Shown one piece after another: positions 12,770 through 23,554 of a stretch of DNA of 64,000 nt. Position 1 is the stretch's first letter; every line of letters starts with the position of its first letter. The notes below the pieces were generated by a model. It saw only the letters and a list, made by a program, of their open reading frames with translations, was not told where the DNA came from and did not search any database. The stretch covers positions 1,364,001-1,428,000 of the forward strand of contig WFMF01000009.1 in the NCBI GenBank assembly GCA_011033025.1, written 5' to 3'. A program made the translations under genes and the position numbers. The stretch comes from Beroe forskalii. Lineage: Eukaryota > Ctenophora > Nuda > Beroida > Beroidae.

Positions 12770-14150
12770 TGATACAATCATCAAATATTTACATATTTTG
12801 GGCTTTTTTTTAATTAGCTGTTGGTTCAACCAAATAAAATTAGGCATCAAAATCCTGCATTAATATTTAATATTGCTTGATAAATCAAGTATATGTCATT
12901 GCGATTTAAATCAACGTAAAATAAAATATATGGCTTAAATCATATTGTACATGAAGATAGAAAATTCGAGAATATTCAAGAACATAGAGAAGAGAACATG
13001 TGTATAGCAAATGTTCTAGTGACTAGAATACATAGCAAAATATGAAGCTTGATATCGAATCAGTAAAACGATGGAAATGAGTAGAAAGTATTTAAAAATT
13101 CTCAGAGGTTTTAAAAAATATTTGCATAAAAATCCGGCGATTCGCCAGTACACACATTATGTACACTGTGTCTTGAAACGAATACATCACACCTTTTACC
13201 AAGTATTATTTCGTAATAATTTATCAAAATCATTGACTTAAGGTGGAGTGGAAATAAAGAAATAATCAATCAAAGCACTTCAATAATGAAATTAAATTCT
13301 AATAATAATATTGTTCAAGTGTTAAAGTTTTTAAAATAATGATAATAATAATAATAAACTATAAAAGAGAATCAAACCCCAATTAAGCAATTAATTATGT
13401 TTAAATAGATCAAACCCGAAATTATATAGTTAATTCAAATCGAACGTATTATACTGTGTTATCATGATTTTGACGAACATAACACAATTAATAAGCTATT
13501 AATATACATCTAAAATGACAAATGACGTTGCGGATAGGTAATAAGAATGGCAATATCTTCTCTGATAATTTAATAAGGAGCTTCCAATTTGAATGTTCAA
13601 GCGGTTTAAAAGTTATGCTTGACTATGTACTATTTAATTACTTATAAAACGATTATATACTTAAATTAATATATCCTAACCTAAGATAACTTAATTTGGT
13701 CCGCCTAGGACCCGATGAGTCAATAAGTATTTAATTCAGTGGTGTTATTTAAAAGCATTTACAAAGATCTAGGGAAGGGAGAGGTTTATAATCGATCAGT
13801 AAAAAACCGACAATTGCTAAGTTAAACATACATCGTGTTATAATAAAGGTCAGAACACGATGATAAAGCTATCATAAGTTACTAAGTTGAAGGCTGAGAT
13901 AAAAAGATTAAAAATAATTGTTACAGGCAACTCTTAGATAACTAATTTCCTTCCCAAAATTATTTCATACACCTCCAGTACTGAAGTATCAACAATTTAC
14001 AGTCTCAATGTCCATAACATAAGTACATATCCTTCCTCCTTCCTACAACTCCTCCTTTTTCTGCGTCTCTAATTTCTCAGGGTCTATGACAGTGCTGAGC
14101 TCCCGGACAGACAGAAATCATAAACCGTCCTGTCAGATGTAGATTTACTT
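12770..14150. other. AT-rich gene-free stretch
   Basis: Low-complexity AT-rich DNA with an (AAT)n-like microsatellite around 13335-13360. I searched the minus strand here for the missing C-terminal exon of the collagen galactosyltransferase and did not find it. No other coding signal. Confidence 0.6.
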
Positions 14151-14159
14151 ATTTATTTC

Positions 14160-14720
14160 TACTAGCAGAGGAGACACGGAGAAGGCCTTCAGGTCACGGG
14201 GCGAGAAGTGAGAGGACCACTCGGCACTGCAGATGGGAGGGGAGTTAGTGGGTAAGGGAGATACACTGGAGTCTCAATGTCCATAACATAAGTGCATATC
14301 CTTCCTTGCATATCCTTCCTCCTTCCTACAAAGCTACAACTCTTCCTACAACTCTTCCTTTTTCTGCGCCTCAATCCGCACTGGGGGTGAGAGGGAGTTA
14401 GTGATGTATAGAACTGCGGTTCCACTGGAGGTGGGAGGGAGGCCTTCAGTGAAAAGTGAGAGGACCACTCGGCACTGGGGGTGAGAGGGGAATTAGTGGG
14501 AAGTGAGAGGACCACTCGGCACTGGGGGTGGAGGGGAGTTAGTGGTTAAGGAAGATACATTGGAGTACTGGGGGTGGGAGGGGAGTTAGTGGACACTGAG
14601 AGGACCACTCGGCACTGGAGATGGGAGGGGAGTTAATAAGAAGTGAGAGGACCACTCGGCACTGTGAGATTGGGAGGGGAGTTAGTGGGCAAGAGGCCAA
14701 GAGGGTTATACTATAATATA
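14160..14720. repeat. Minisatellite next to the galactosyltransferase gene
   Basis: Tandem, imperfect units built from AGTGAGAGGACCACTCGGC, ACTGGGGGTGAGAGG and GGAGTTAGTGG, unit length roughly 45-90 bp. The copies at 14200-14300 and 14500-14600 also share the phrase GGGAGATACACTGGAG or a close variant. Open frames across it are by-products of the repeat. Confidence 0.85.
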
Positions 14721-15124
14721 AATATCATACAGAGAGACATAGCATTGAGGAAAACCAAATGCGGTTTACGTCACTCAGTGTGCAGTACATTAGTAACCCG
14801 ACAGTCTACACTCTATGCAGTCTAATTCTTGTTCTACTGCCGCACTTGTGTATACAGTAGTCCAGTGTACATTCTACAAGACAACCTCATTGCAGGAAAT
14901 GACGCTAACAGGAAAATGAGCCTATATGTCATTTAGTCATTAAGCTGCGTATGAATTTTGGCCCTTTTTGGGCCGTATTACTAAATAAGTAAATTTATGT
15001 AATTAATCAACTATTATCATTTATGTAATCGTAGATAGTTAACTAAGATACATGAAATACGCCCTTTTTGAATACTTGTAGTACTTTCTTAGTGCTTAAT
15101 TTCCTGGAATAATTTACAGTATAC

Positions 15125-17830
15125 CCACTTTGGATGCGCATCAAACATTAGCGGCAGGTACTCGTCCACAGCCATCATCTTCTGCAGAGGTTGCTGCTGA
15201 AGCAACTTCCTCGCCCCACTCTGTGACACCATGTACGCTGCTGTCCAGTAGCTGTAGTGAGGCACTACCAACTTAGAGGACCGGGGCACCCACTTCTCCA
15301 GCTTGGGTTTCAGGATCTTCCTGCTCAAGTAAATCAAGTCCCATTCCAGGTTCAGGGCTTTTACTTCCGCCATGGTGGCAGCCAGTTCCGACTTGAAGTT
15401 AGGTCTAAATCGGATGTCATCCTCGAAGATAATGACTTGTTGGAGGTTCCTAGCTACGACTTCCTCCCAGATGTAGTAGTGACTGAGAAAACACCCGATC
15501 TCACCCATTTTAAGGGGCCGTTTGAGATAAGGGTCCTGGTAGCCATCTAGTTGTTTTACCTGAGAAAAAGAAGATGAGTGAGCAAGGGGGGGGGGGGACA
15601 AGGATAAATGAAGAATTGGAAGAGAAGAGGGTTACCCCACGAACAATTAATTCTGATAGGGTAAATAAGTGCCATAGCATTTGATATCTCTCCAAATTTT
15701 GAGGAAAACCCTTGACAATACCACAAGTACGATCAATAGAACTCACATTTATTTTATTGAGAGCAGCGTCGTCCAGCTTCTTGCCGTCCACGGCATCAAA
15801 CACCTTAACAGCCACACCCATCATCTGGAGTAGAACTAACATCCGCTGCCTTCGCTCAGGCCTCCTCTCCAGGTTACGAAATGACTCTTCATTCAAAACG
15901 TGAAAATATCAAACCTACAAAATAGTTGAATACCGAATTATACGGCTTTGTAAGACTTACATCAAGAAAAATGAATTAAAAACCTATACTCCCTCTAAGC
16001 TTCCCTACTGCCTAGTCCCCACTCTCCAGGCTGATCATGTAGATCTCATCAAATCCCATGATGTCTGGCTCCTGGCAGAGTATTTCCCAGGAACTCAGAC
16101 GCCGGTAGACTCCGTGGCGCCACCTCCGGTATCAGCACATCGACCAAATACTCCTGAAACCCAACCACTTCCTCCGACACTGTGTTAAACTCCTTGCGAG
16201 ACAGGAGGAACCCGTAATCAGCCCGGTTGTCTATAAACATCGGGATACCGAGGGTTTGGGCTGTCAGAGCGAAGTGGATGATATCATCGATAGGGCCGGT
16301 GTAAGCAGGGTCGATGGGGAAGTATTTGAGTTTGTCGGCGTGTTCACCGTGGAGGTCGATGAGAAGGGTGGAGTGGACCATGGGCACAGAGTGGGTGCCA
16401 GGGGTGGTTTTACGGTGTAGGATGTCGAAATACTCCGGTACACTCTTGTAGTAACCGCCAGCTGTCATACCTGAGGATTGGAGGGGTTATTTGTTTATTT
16501 CATAATATGTGCTGTAAAGTTGAACACATGATCAGTTAATAATCGTATCACTCAGCCAGCCAGGAAACCTTTTTTGTCAGTCAGAGTATTTGTCTGTACA
16601 CACTTTATTATAGATAAGACGTTGGAAAAGTTACATCGCTTTGTGCTGAGCATGAATAAGTGAATTAGCTCAATGATCCTCCTCATACCTGCCCAGTAGT
16701 TGGAGTAGGCCGTGGTTTTGTCCACTTTCAGCATGGGTCCCACTATCGTCTTCCCACTCCTCACCAGGACAGACAGCGTGTCAGGGTTGGTGAGGAAGTT
16801 GTCTGTATCCACGAAGAACACGTATCGGATGCCACGGAATCGGGCGTGGTCTAGGACTTTCTGTCGTATTCGCATCATGTGGAGATATCTGAAGAGTAAC
16901 ATGGGTTGGAGGAACTTCAGGAAAATGGATTATGCAGGAGCTCACAAAAATTGTAACTTGGTCCTAAGGTCTGATAACTTAGTGCTACAAATGTCTAAAA
17001 ATGTCAAAAAATGTCTGAAAATGTATAAATTGTCTAAAAAAATAAAATACGTCATCAATTATTCACTATAAAGCATGAGTATGACGACATGACGTAATCA
17101 CCTGTCCTCCTCCCACATGCTAGGACCTAGAGACTGGGTGTAGGAGATGTGTGAGGAGGTGTTCAGGACGATGTCCTGGTACACCTCACGGGCTTTGTTA
17201 CTCCACTCTAACAGGAGCAGAGGGGTGTTGTCTTGGTTGTGATCTGCAGAAAATGGGATCTAAGTTTCAGTGTGTACTGGAATGTAATGACAAAATGTTC
17301 AGAGAATGTATTAAATTATAAGAGTTTTGAAGCTTGAAAGTCTTTTTGTAGAGTTCTGTAGAGCTGTGTCTGTACCTGTCTGAATGTAAACTGCTATTGA
17401 GGATTTGGGGTCTGTACCTGTCTGAATGTAAACTGCTATTGAGGATTTGGGGTAGTTGAGGTTCTCGATGAGTCCCAGCCAGGTGGGCAGGCTGTGGGCA
17501 CGGGATCTGGCAAGTACAGCCAGTAGCACCGTGGGAGGGTGGTGGTGTGAGCCTCCTTCAATATGGGAGTCTGATGGGGAATCTGGAGGGAGGAGAGAGG
17601 AGGTTATTGGGCTTGTCCAGGACTTAGGTTATCATCAACAAGTCAACACAATTGATTATGTGACGGTAAAAGCCCGTATTCAATCAGGAACTCAGTCTTC
17701 GATAAAACTTCTGAAAACTTGAGATTTGAAAGATACAAGCATGTGATCACATACCTGATATTTTATCTGTTGTGTCTGCTGACAGGGCGAGGAAGGGGAG
17801 GAGTAGGAGGAGGAGGAGGCTTTTAGACAT
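15125..17830 (-). CDS. Procollagen galactosyltransferase-like (GLT25D/COLGALT), C-terminus missing
   Basis: Adds galactose to hydroxylysine of collagen in the ER (family knowledge). Exons: 17755-17830 (signal peptide MSKSLLLLLLLPFLALSA), 17418-17582, 17102-17243, 16689-16888, 16023-16470, ~15890-15747 and 15125-15559. Family landmarks are TDHNQDNT, the DxD-bearing VFFVDTDNFLTNP, VPMVHSTLLIDL, FDAVDGKKL, GEIGCFLSHY, the second-domain IFEDDIRF, and VDEYLPLMFDAHP. The last recognised residue is followed by a donor GTATAC at 15124, or by a read-through stop at 15089. The ~100 C-terminal residues, including the usual ER-retention tail, are not found down to the next gene. In exon 5 the frame changes near 16070; a 1-base indel or a 52-bp mini-intron would both repair it. 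The acceptor of exon 6 is uncertain. Confidence 0.8.
17369..17452 (-). repeat. 42-bp tandem duplication containing an exon end and donor
   Basis: Two near-identical 42-bp copies lie head to tail, each holding the coding end PKSSIAVYIQT and a GTACAG donor. Because 42 is a multiple of three, use of the second donor would insert 14 residues in frame into the galactosyltransferase. Confidence 0.85.
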
Positions 17831-18319
17831 AGCTCACACCACTCTGGACTACAGGAGTGGTGAGGTGTTATTGTGGGAAAATGGCATGTAAATAACACAC
17901 TAAAAGCTTGAGATAAAATAAATTTTGTTTTTAAATCAAAGAAGGATTTTATTCCTTCCTGGCATGAGACTTTTTGTGAGCAAAGAAATCCATTGAATCA
18001 TATTTCAATCATGGTAAACATTTTTTACCGGAAACAAATAACAAAACGGTAAGTTAAGATTGACGAAACAATATAATAATTTACAAATTTCAACATGCAA
18101 CATTTATACAATTGATAAAAACAGAACTTATTAATCAAGAATGACTCAGAGCGACTAAATTACTATAAAGGTTTAAACATCATCATAAATACATTTGATT
18201 TATCTACTGTAGGTACATGAAAAGATGAAAATCAATGACGGTCTGAAATAAATTCTTATAAACGATTATCTGCAATTCAACCCAGTCTGTCTGTTTGCCA
18301 CCTCAGTGGAATTCTACAA

Positions 18320-19600
18320 TCAAACCGCCATCCAATCTCCATCCTCAATAACCATTGCTGTCCCATCAGCCATTAACTTCTCCAGGATAAGTCTCACAAT
18401 CACCCTCGCACTCCTTATCAAAGCCTGATCCTGTAAGTTATCTTTCTCATACACTTTACTGGTTAAATCCTCCACTGAAACCATCCCTTCAAACCCTCTG
18501 AGACACTCCAGTACAGCATTCTCCCTCTTCTGTCTGTGAGCAATATACCTGTCCACCACATCCCTTCCCTCCACAATCCCGTGCCCGGGATACACCGTCC
18601 TCACCCCCGTCTCATCCCTGATCCTCATGAGGGATGCGATGTAGGCGGCGTAGGAGGAGAAGTCCCCTGAGGAGCCCCCCAGGATGGTATCCCCACTGAA
18701 CAGCGCTCCCTCCTCCTCGAGGAACAAACACAAGGGAGTCCGTCGTGTGTCCGGGGGTGTGTAGGACTCTCAGTTCCAGACCTGGAGCAGGACTCAGGAG
18801 GGTGTTGTCTGCGAGGGGCGTGATACGACCACACGGCAACCCGTACTTGGTATCCTCCTCATGGGGCACTTTGTAGACAGGGATGTGGGAGGTGTTGGGT
18901 TGGGAGTGCTGTAACATGTCCAGAACACCACAGCAGCCCCCAAGATGGTCCGGGTGCATGTGGGTTATTATGATGGAGGTTACGATCAGTTGCAGACGTT
19001 GGAGGGTGCTGGAGAGCTGCTGAATGTAGCACGGATTGTTTTCTTCACCTGTTGGATAAAAGAAAAGTATACAATCAGAAAGCGGACATCATTGAAGTAT
19101 TGATTGTGTTATTTAATTGTCTAATTGAGGACCGTCATCTTTGGGTAGCAGATAATCTGATGCAATTAGCAGGTCACAATTCCTATAAATAATCCCAATG
19201 TTTATATTGTAATTAATATCTTTTAACATACAACTTCATGTACACATAACATGTTATTCCATCTACTACCTGCAGAATAATTTACCATAAGCGAACTGTG
19301 CAGCATGTCAACACAAAATAAAATTGAAGAAATGTACTTACTGGTCGTACACAAAAAATAGGCGGATTAAAACGATGCCATTATCAGGGATTATAACATC
19401 GAAACAATGACACCACCCCGCCTACTGTTCTGTGTACGACACATACCTGTATCTACTAGCACGACATTAGGAGGTCTCCCCACCAGGTAGGTGTTAGTTC
19501 CCTGCAGGGTCTTGGGGCCGGGGTTCTGTCCTAGGATCCTGGTAACCAGAGGCGAGAGGGTCTCAACGTTAGGGAGACATGCTAGACCCTTCCTATACAT
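18320..19600 (-). CDS. LACTB2: LACTB2-like metallo-beta-lactamase-fold endoribonuclease
   Basis: Two exons, 19447-19600 and 18320-19048 (G|GT phase). The N-terminus has the family signature [16 protein letters not shown]. Zinc ligands appear in order: HMHPDH (HxHxDH), HTPGHT, FSGD and YPGHG. The C-terminal winged-helix-like part ends DGDWMAV. Expected length is about 294 aa; human LACTB2 has 288 and is a mitochondrial single-strand endoribonuclease. The frame breaks near 18733 between PGHTTDSL and [15 protein letters not shown] 2-bp loss in a GTGTGT run would explain it and would restore the family's residue spacing. Without repair the protein loses its last two zinc ligands. So this is either an assembly error or a recently disabled gene. 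Confidence 0.85.
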
Positions 19601-19611
19601 TACCTGCTAAC

Positions 19612-19665
19612 AATGTCTCAACGTTAGGGAGACATGCCAGACCTTTCCTATACATTATCTGAGTA
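19612..19665 (-). repeat. Partial duplicate of LACTB2 exon 1 start
   Basis: About 45-50 bp immediately 5' of LACTB2 exon 1 repeats its first codons (coding strand ATGTATAGGAAAGGTCTGGC and onward), with a few substitutions. It provides a second upstream ATG in the same context, but the copy stops before the conserved GTNTYLVG segment. Confidence 0.75.
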
Positions 19666-19669
19666 ACCC

Positions 19670-20680
19670 AGATAAGGATTTGAATCAGCGAACATGTATT
19701 TTAAATTTTGAATTTTAAGCATTTGATCAGCGAACATGTTTATTACATTTTTAACTTATTAATAAATTCCATATTTCCATAAAATGAGCTGATTTAAGTT
19801 TTTATAAATTTGACTTGGCCCTCAGTTTAGGTTCAAATGTTATGATATTAATTCTAAACTGAAGTCTTTAAATAAATTTTGAGATTTAAAATTTTGAATC
19901 TAACGTACTCTTTAAGAACTTGGCGCGATAAGTCAGTAAATCAATAATTTGTTTATGGCTCCTGGATTTGGTGTCTCCTTTCATTTAAAACCCATCAGTA
20001 ACATTAACAGGCCAGATTCGAAATCAGGCACGACGTACGTTGCCTTTATCGAATTAAAATATGTAATTCAAGTGACGAGGAACTTGTTGATTTCAAATCT
20101 CAGCATCAAATAACAATAATTCTAGCGTTACACTGGCATTCCTTCGATTTATCCATTTATTGACGATAGAAGGATAATTGATTCAATCCTGTATGTCTGT
20201 ATAGCATGAAGGCTAATATTTTGTGCTATAAATTGAACAGTTGAAAGAAAAGTAAAACACTTAATATTTTACCATTAAATTAGATAATGGATATATGATA
20301 CTAATAAAGCTTCATTCTATTGTATAGCATAAATAGCAACCAAGATCTATAAATATTCGATAAAACATTTCATAGTTACCATGTAATATCTACAACTTGA
20401 TATACATTAATAATAATAAATGAAAGGTAGGTACAGTACAGAAACAATTCAAAAGTCATCATACAGCAATATTTCTCGTTATCTCACTTTTTTAATCATA
20501 TTTACCTCAGTTAGTCAGTGCTCATTGGATTTTTTTGTAAAAGATACGCAAATACATAAGTGGCATGGAATAATGAAATGATAAAATTTTGAGTGAAAAC
20601 GTTTATATGAATATATGGCAGCAAAAACATGTAAAATTGATTCTAATCTTTATAATTAATCTACTATGTCACAATAGGTA
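19670..20680. other. AT-rich gene-free stretch
   Basis: AT-rich intergenic DNA between LACTB2 and a TIR element. No coding potential, no recognised repeat. Confidence 0.5.
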
Positions 20681-20683
20681 CAG

Positions 20684-21503
20684 TATACACTCAGTTTCTT
20701 TTATAAGAAACCGTCTATAAGAAACTTAGCCTAGGATTCTCGAAAATTTAAGAAACCTAGCCTAGAATTTCGGAAAAATTAAGAAACTTCATCGATTTAC
20801 AATTAAGAAATTAAGAAACTTTTAGCCTAGAATTTCTAAATTTGTTTATTAAATCCTGTTGCAACAGAAATTCTTTGATCATGAATCGTCTGGCTTCTGG
20901 GGGCATAGCCCCCAGACCCCCTCTTTTTGATTGTTAATATTCTGATGATAATGATTAGTAGGTAGTTGCTTCTATCGCTCTATAATTGGACTTCTATTGC
21001 ACTGAACATGTGATTTGAACTTTAGAAAAGGCCTCTTTCACGATATTACTGTATATTTCCATATTTTTTCTAACAGGCCAAGATTGTTTTTTAGTCGAGA
21101 ACTTCATTTAAAAGCAAGTGCTTGGCTCAGATCAAATTATCTAAATTCGTGAACATTTTTGGATGATTCATTAAGATTATTGCATGCAGTTGCACAATAT
21201 TTCACAAATCAATAGGACGTGATATATAATTTACTAATTTAGTGGGAAATGTATAATTTAGTGGAAAATACCCAAGGTTAATTTTAAGCACCAACTGTAG
21301 TTGGTGCTTATCCAATATACTTTGTAGACGGTAGACCGTCAACAGATTTGGGCTCTATATTGAAATTCACAAAAATTTTGCTGTACTGTACTTATGTAGA
21401 ATTAAGAAACCGATTAAGAAACTTTTAGGCTCAAAATCGTGAAAAAATAAGAAACTTTTAGCCTAGGATTTCAATAAGTTTCTTATAAAGAAAACTGAGT
21501 ATA
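20684..21503. mobile_element. Non-autonomous TIR element (~0.8 kb)
   Basis: Left end CACTCAGTTTCTTTTATAAG and right end (inverted) ACTCAGTTTTCTTTATAAG form imperfect terminal inverted repeats next to TATA-type sites. Inside both ends the phrase AAGAAACTTTTAGCCTAG recurs several times as sub-terminal repeats. No coding sequence. A TA-targeting (Tc1/mariner-like) MITE is the likeliest class. A GGGGGCATAGCCCCC hairpin lies inside near 20900. Confidence 0.7.
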
Positions 21504-21899
21504 CACGTATACTGTATAATTATCTATCTATTTACCTCTAAATTGAAAGAAACCTTAAAATTGTAATATAAAAAGAACCCCAGGATCCAATTCGAAGGAG
21601 AAAATTTGAATCGACACCAAATACACAAATACCTTGAGATTCAATAAGAGTAACCACATCAGGGTGACTTTTTGTTTTTTGCGTTAGAATCAAATTTTAA
21701 CATCCCATTTGTAGCGCTATAACTTATAGCGCTAACTTTGTAATACAGCTCAGTATGCAATTATCTTTCTAAATACTTAAATAGCTTGATATCGATGGAA
21801 TAATTGGCAAGGAATATTTCAAAAGTATAGCAGTTCTGCTTTCATTCTCATCAAACAAAACTCCAGCATATCGTCGAACGCAGTTCCCACTTTAGCAAC

Positions 21900-22377
21900 T
21901 TAGTCATCATCGTCATCGTCGTCATCGTACTCGAAGAGAGAAAACTCCTTGAGGAGCCAGGCACCGTATTCGCTTGCCTTTGCCCCACAGTAGACCCCGG
22001 CTGCAACGACCACAGGTGCCTGAAGGGATTCGAGAATAAAACAACTTCATACATTTGACGTGTCTAAATTCACACTCATTCAAAGAATTAATCGTACATA
22101 GAATCGTTTTTACTTTTATAGAATCATTAATCGTTATCAATGGCATTATAATGAAAGCAATAATCGCAAAAGTGGCCGTAATGCCATGGTATTATTGTAA
22201 TTGGCTTTAAAACCTAAGAAGAAAAATGCTTGAAAACAGTATACTAACTGCAAGGGGAGCTAGTTTGCTGACTCCCTGAGGGCACTCCGCAATAGTTCCA
22301 GAGTTCGTTGTAACCGTACGTTGCAGTGTCAGGGTAGGCTTGACCTTGAGCACTTGTCGCAAAACAGTGCCAAACAT
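21900..22377 (-). CDS. SMDT1: EMRE homolog, essential MCU regulator
   Basis: Two exons: 22249-22377 (43 codons) and 21900-22019 (39 codons plus stop), phase-0 intron with GTTAGT donor. The product is 82 aa. The N-terminal ~35 residues are basic and hydroxylated, like a mitochondrial presequence (MFGTVLRQVLKVKPTLTLQR). One membrane helix follows (about residues 38-60, LAAPVVVAAGVYCGA) with a GxxxG element. Then comes the family tail, YGAWLLKEFSLFEY and eight consecutive aspartates at the C-terminus. EMRE tethers the MCU pore to the MICU gatekeepers in the inner membrane; the acidic tail binds MICU1 (vertebrate knowledge). The next gene upstream is OGDH in the same orientation, 1.2 kb away. Too short per exon to be found by simple ORF scanning. 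Confidence 0.8.
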
Positions 22378-22389
22378 GTTGCCTATGTG

Positions 22390-23554
22390 GGTACGGGTGT
22401 TATGTAAGGAATGATCTTGATAGAGTGAATAAAACTAATTTGAGACAAAATTGAATCAATAAATTGAAGGCAATTGCATCTTGAATCGAGAGGAAAATTC
22501 TACAACACGTGTGGTTAATTTTCATATTGTACAGTACCTAATTACCTATGTAAGATTGAATGAAAGGTTTTACTCAAATTATACCTACAGTGTATTCGTT
22601 TCTTATGTTATTGAAGGTATTCAATATTAAAGGTTTCATGATCTATAGGTATTTTAGTACCAGAAATCAGTGAGAAAACATGTATGAATCATTAAACTGT
22701 TGGTTTCAAAAAATCATGCATAGAAGTAATCATCATCAACCAATGCACATGAACTACAGTACGGAATCAAATATCGATCAAAAACCTAGAGTAGGTAATC
22801 ATTTTAATTCACTTTGTCTGCAACAGAAGGATCACGATTTAAAATATCTTTGGTTCACTCAATCACTCTTTTTAAAGAATACCTTTAATATGTTTTTTAA
22901 GTTATATATAACCTACTACTGAGAAATGAGAACACTCAGTGAGAACATGACTTTGTGAGAGTGAAAAACAAACTTCATTCAATTTGATTTCAAAAAATTA
23001 ATTGCAATAAATTTTCCTAGTGATATAAATCTTTCGACAGAGTGAACAATTAAACTTATGATCCAAGGTACAGACAAAGCATCAAATATCAAATACATTT
23101 TTCATCACACCTATATATCCACCGAAGTGAAAAATTATGAAAAGCTGGTACAAAATACTGCAATTTCTTTAGTTCTTTGTTGACACTGTAAGAGCATCAT
23201 TCGACAAAAACTACTTTGGTAGCAAAAATTAGTTTTGGAAGGATAATATGAGATCATTTTGACACAAATCATTAGGTACTCTCATTTAACTTTTATAAAA
23301 TCTAACTAAAAATCTAATGCTGACTTCCTTTAATCAAAATATACCTATATTATTTGTAACTTCAATAACATTGCAATTTTACTCAACATTACAAATCTTT
23401 TGTTAATTATTAAATAAAACTGCTAAGAGGAGCATTTACGCCATTGAATAGAAAAGTTGACAAAAACTAGATATTAGAATATTTTTGTTAAATTTGTTGT
23501 CAAAACTAACTGCTTAACTTTTTAAATGTAATAGCTCTCAAAATACCACATTGA
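22390..23554. other. Spacer between EMRE and OGDH
   Basis: AT-rich DNA holding the presumed EMRE promoter (just above 22377) and OGDH 3' UTR (just below 23555). No repeat or conserved coding segment recognised. Confidence 0.5.

Noticed and set aside
14189-14515. 108-codon minus-strand open frame
   Set aside because: Lies in the GGACCACTCGGC minisatellite; composition is that of the repeat.
82-19600. Programmed +1 ribosomal frameshifting as the cause of the frame breaks
   Set aside because: The sites share no slippery motif or stop context, shifts differ in direction, and some genes have none. Assembly error or mutation is simpler.
22680-22922. 80-codon plus-strand open frame
   Set aside because: AT-rich intergenic DNA, no homology recognised, no splice or codon signal.
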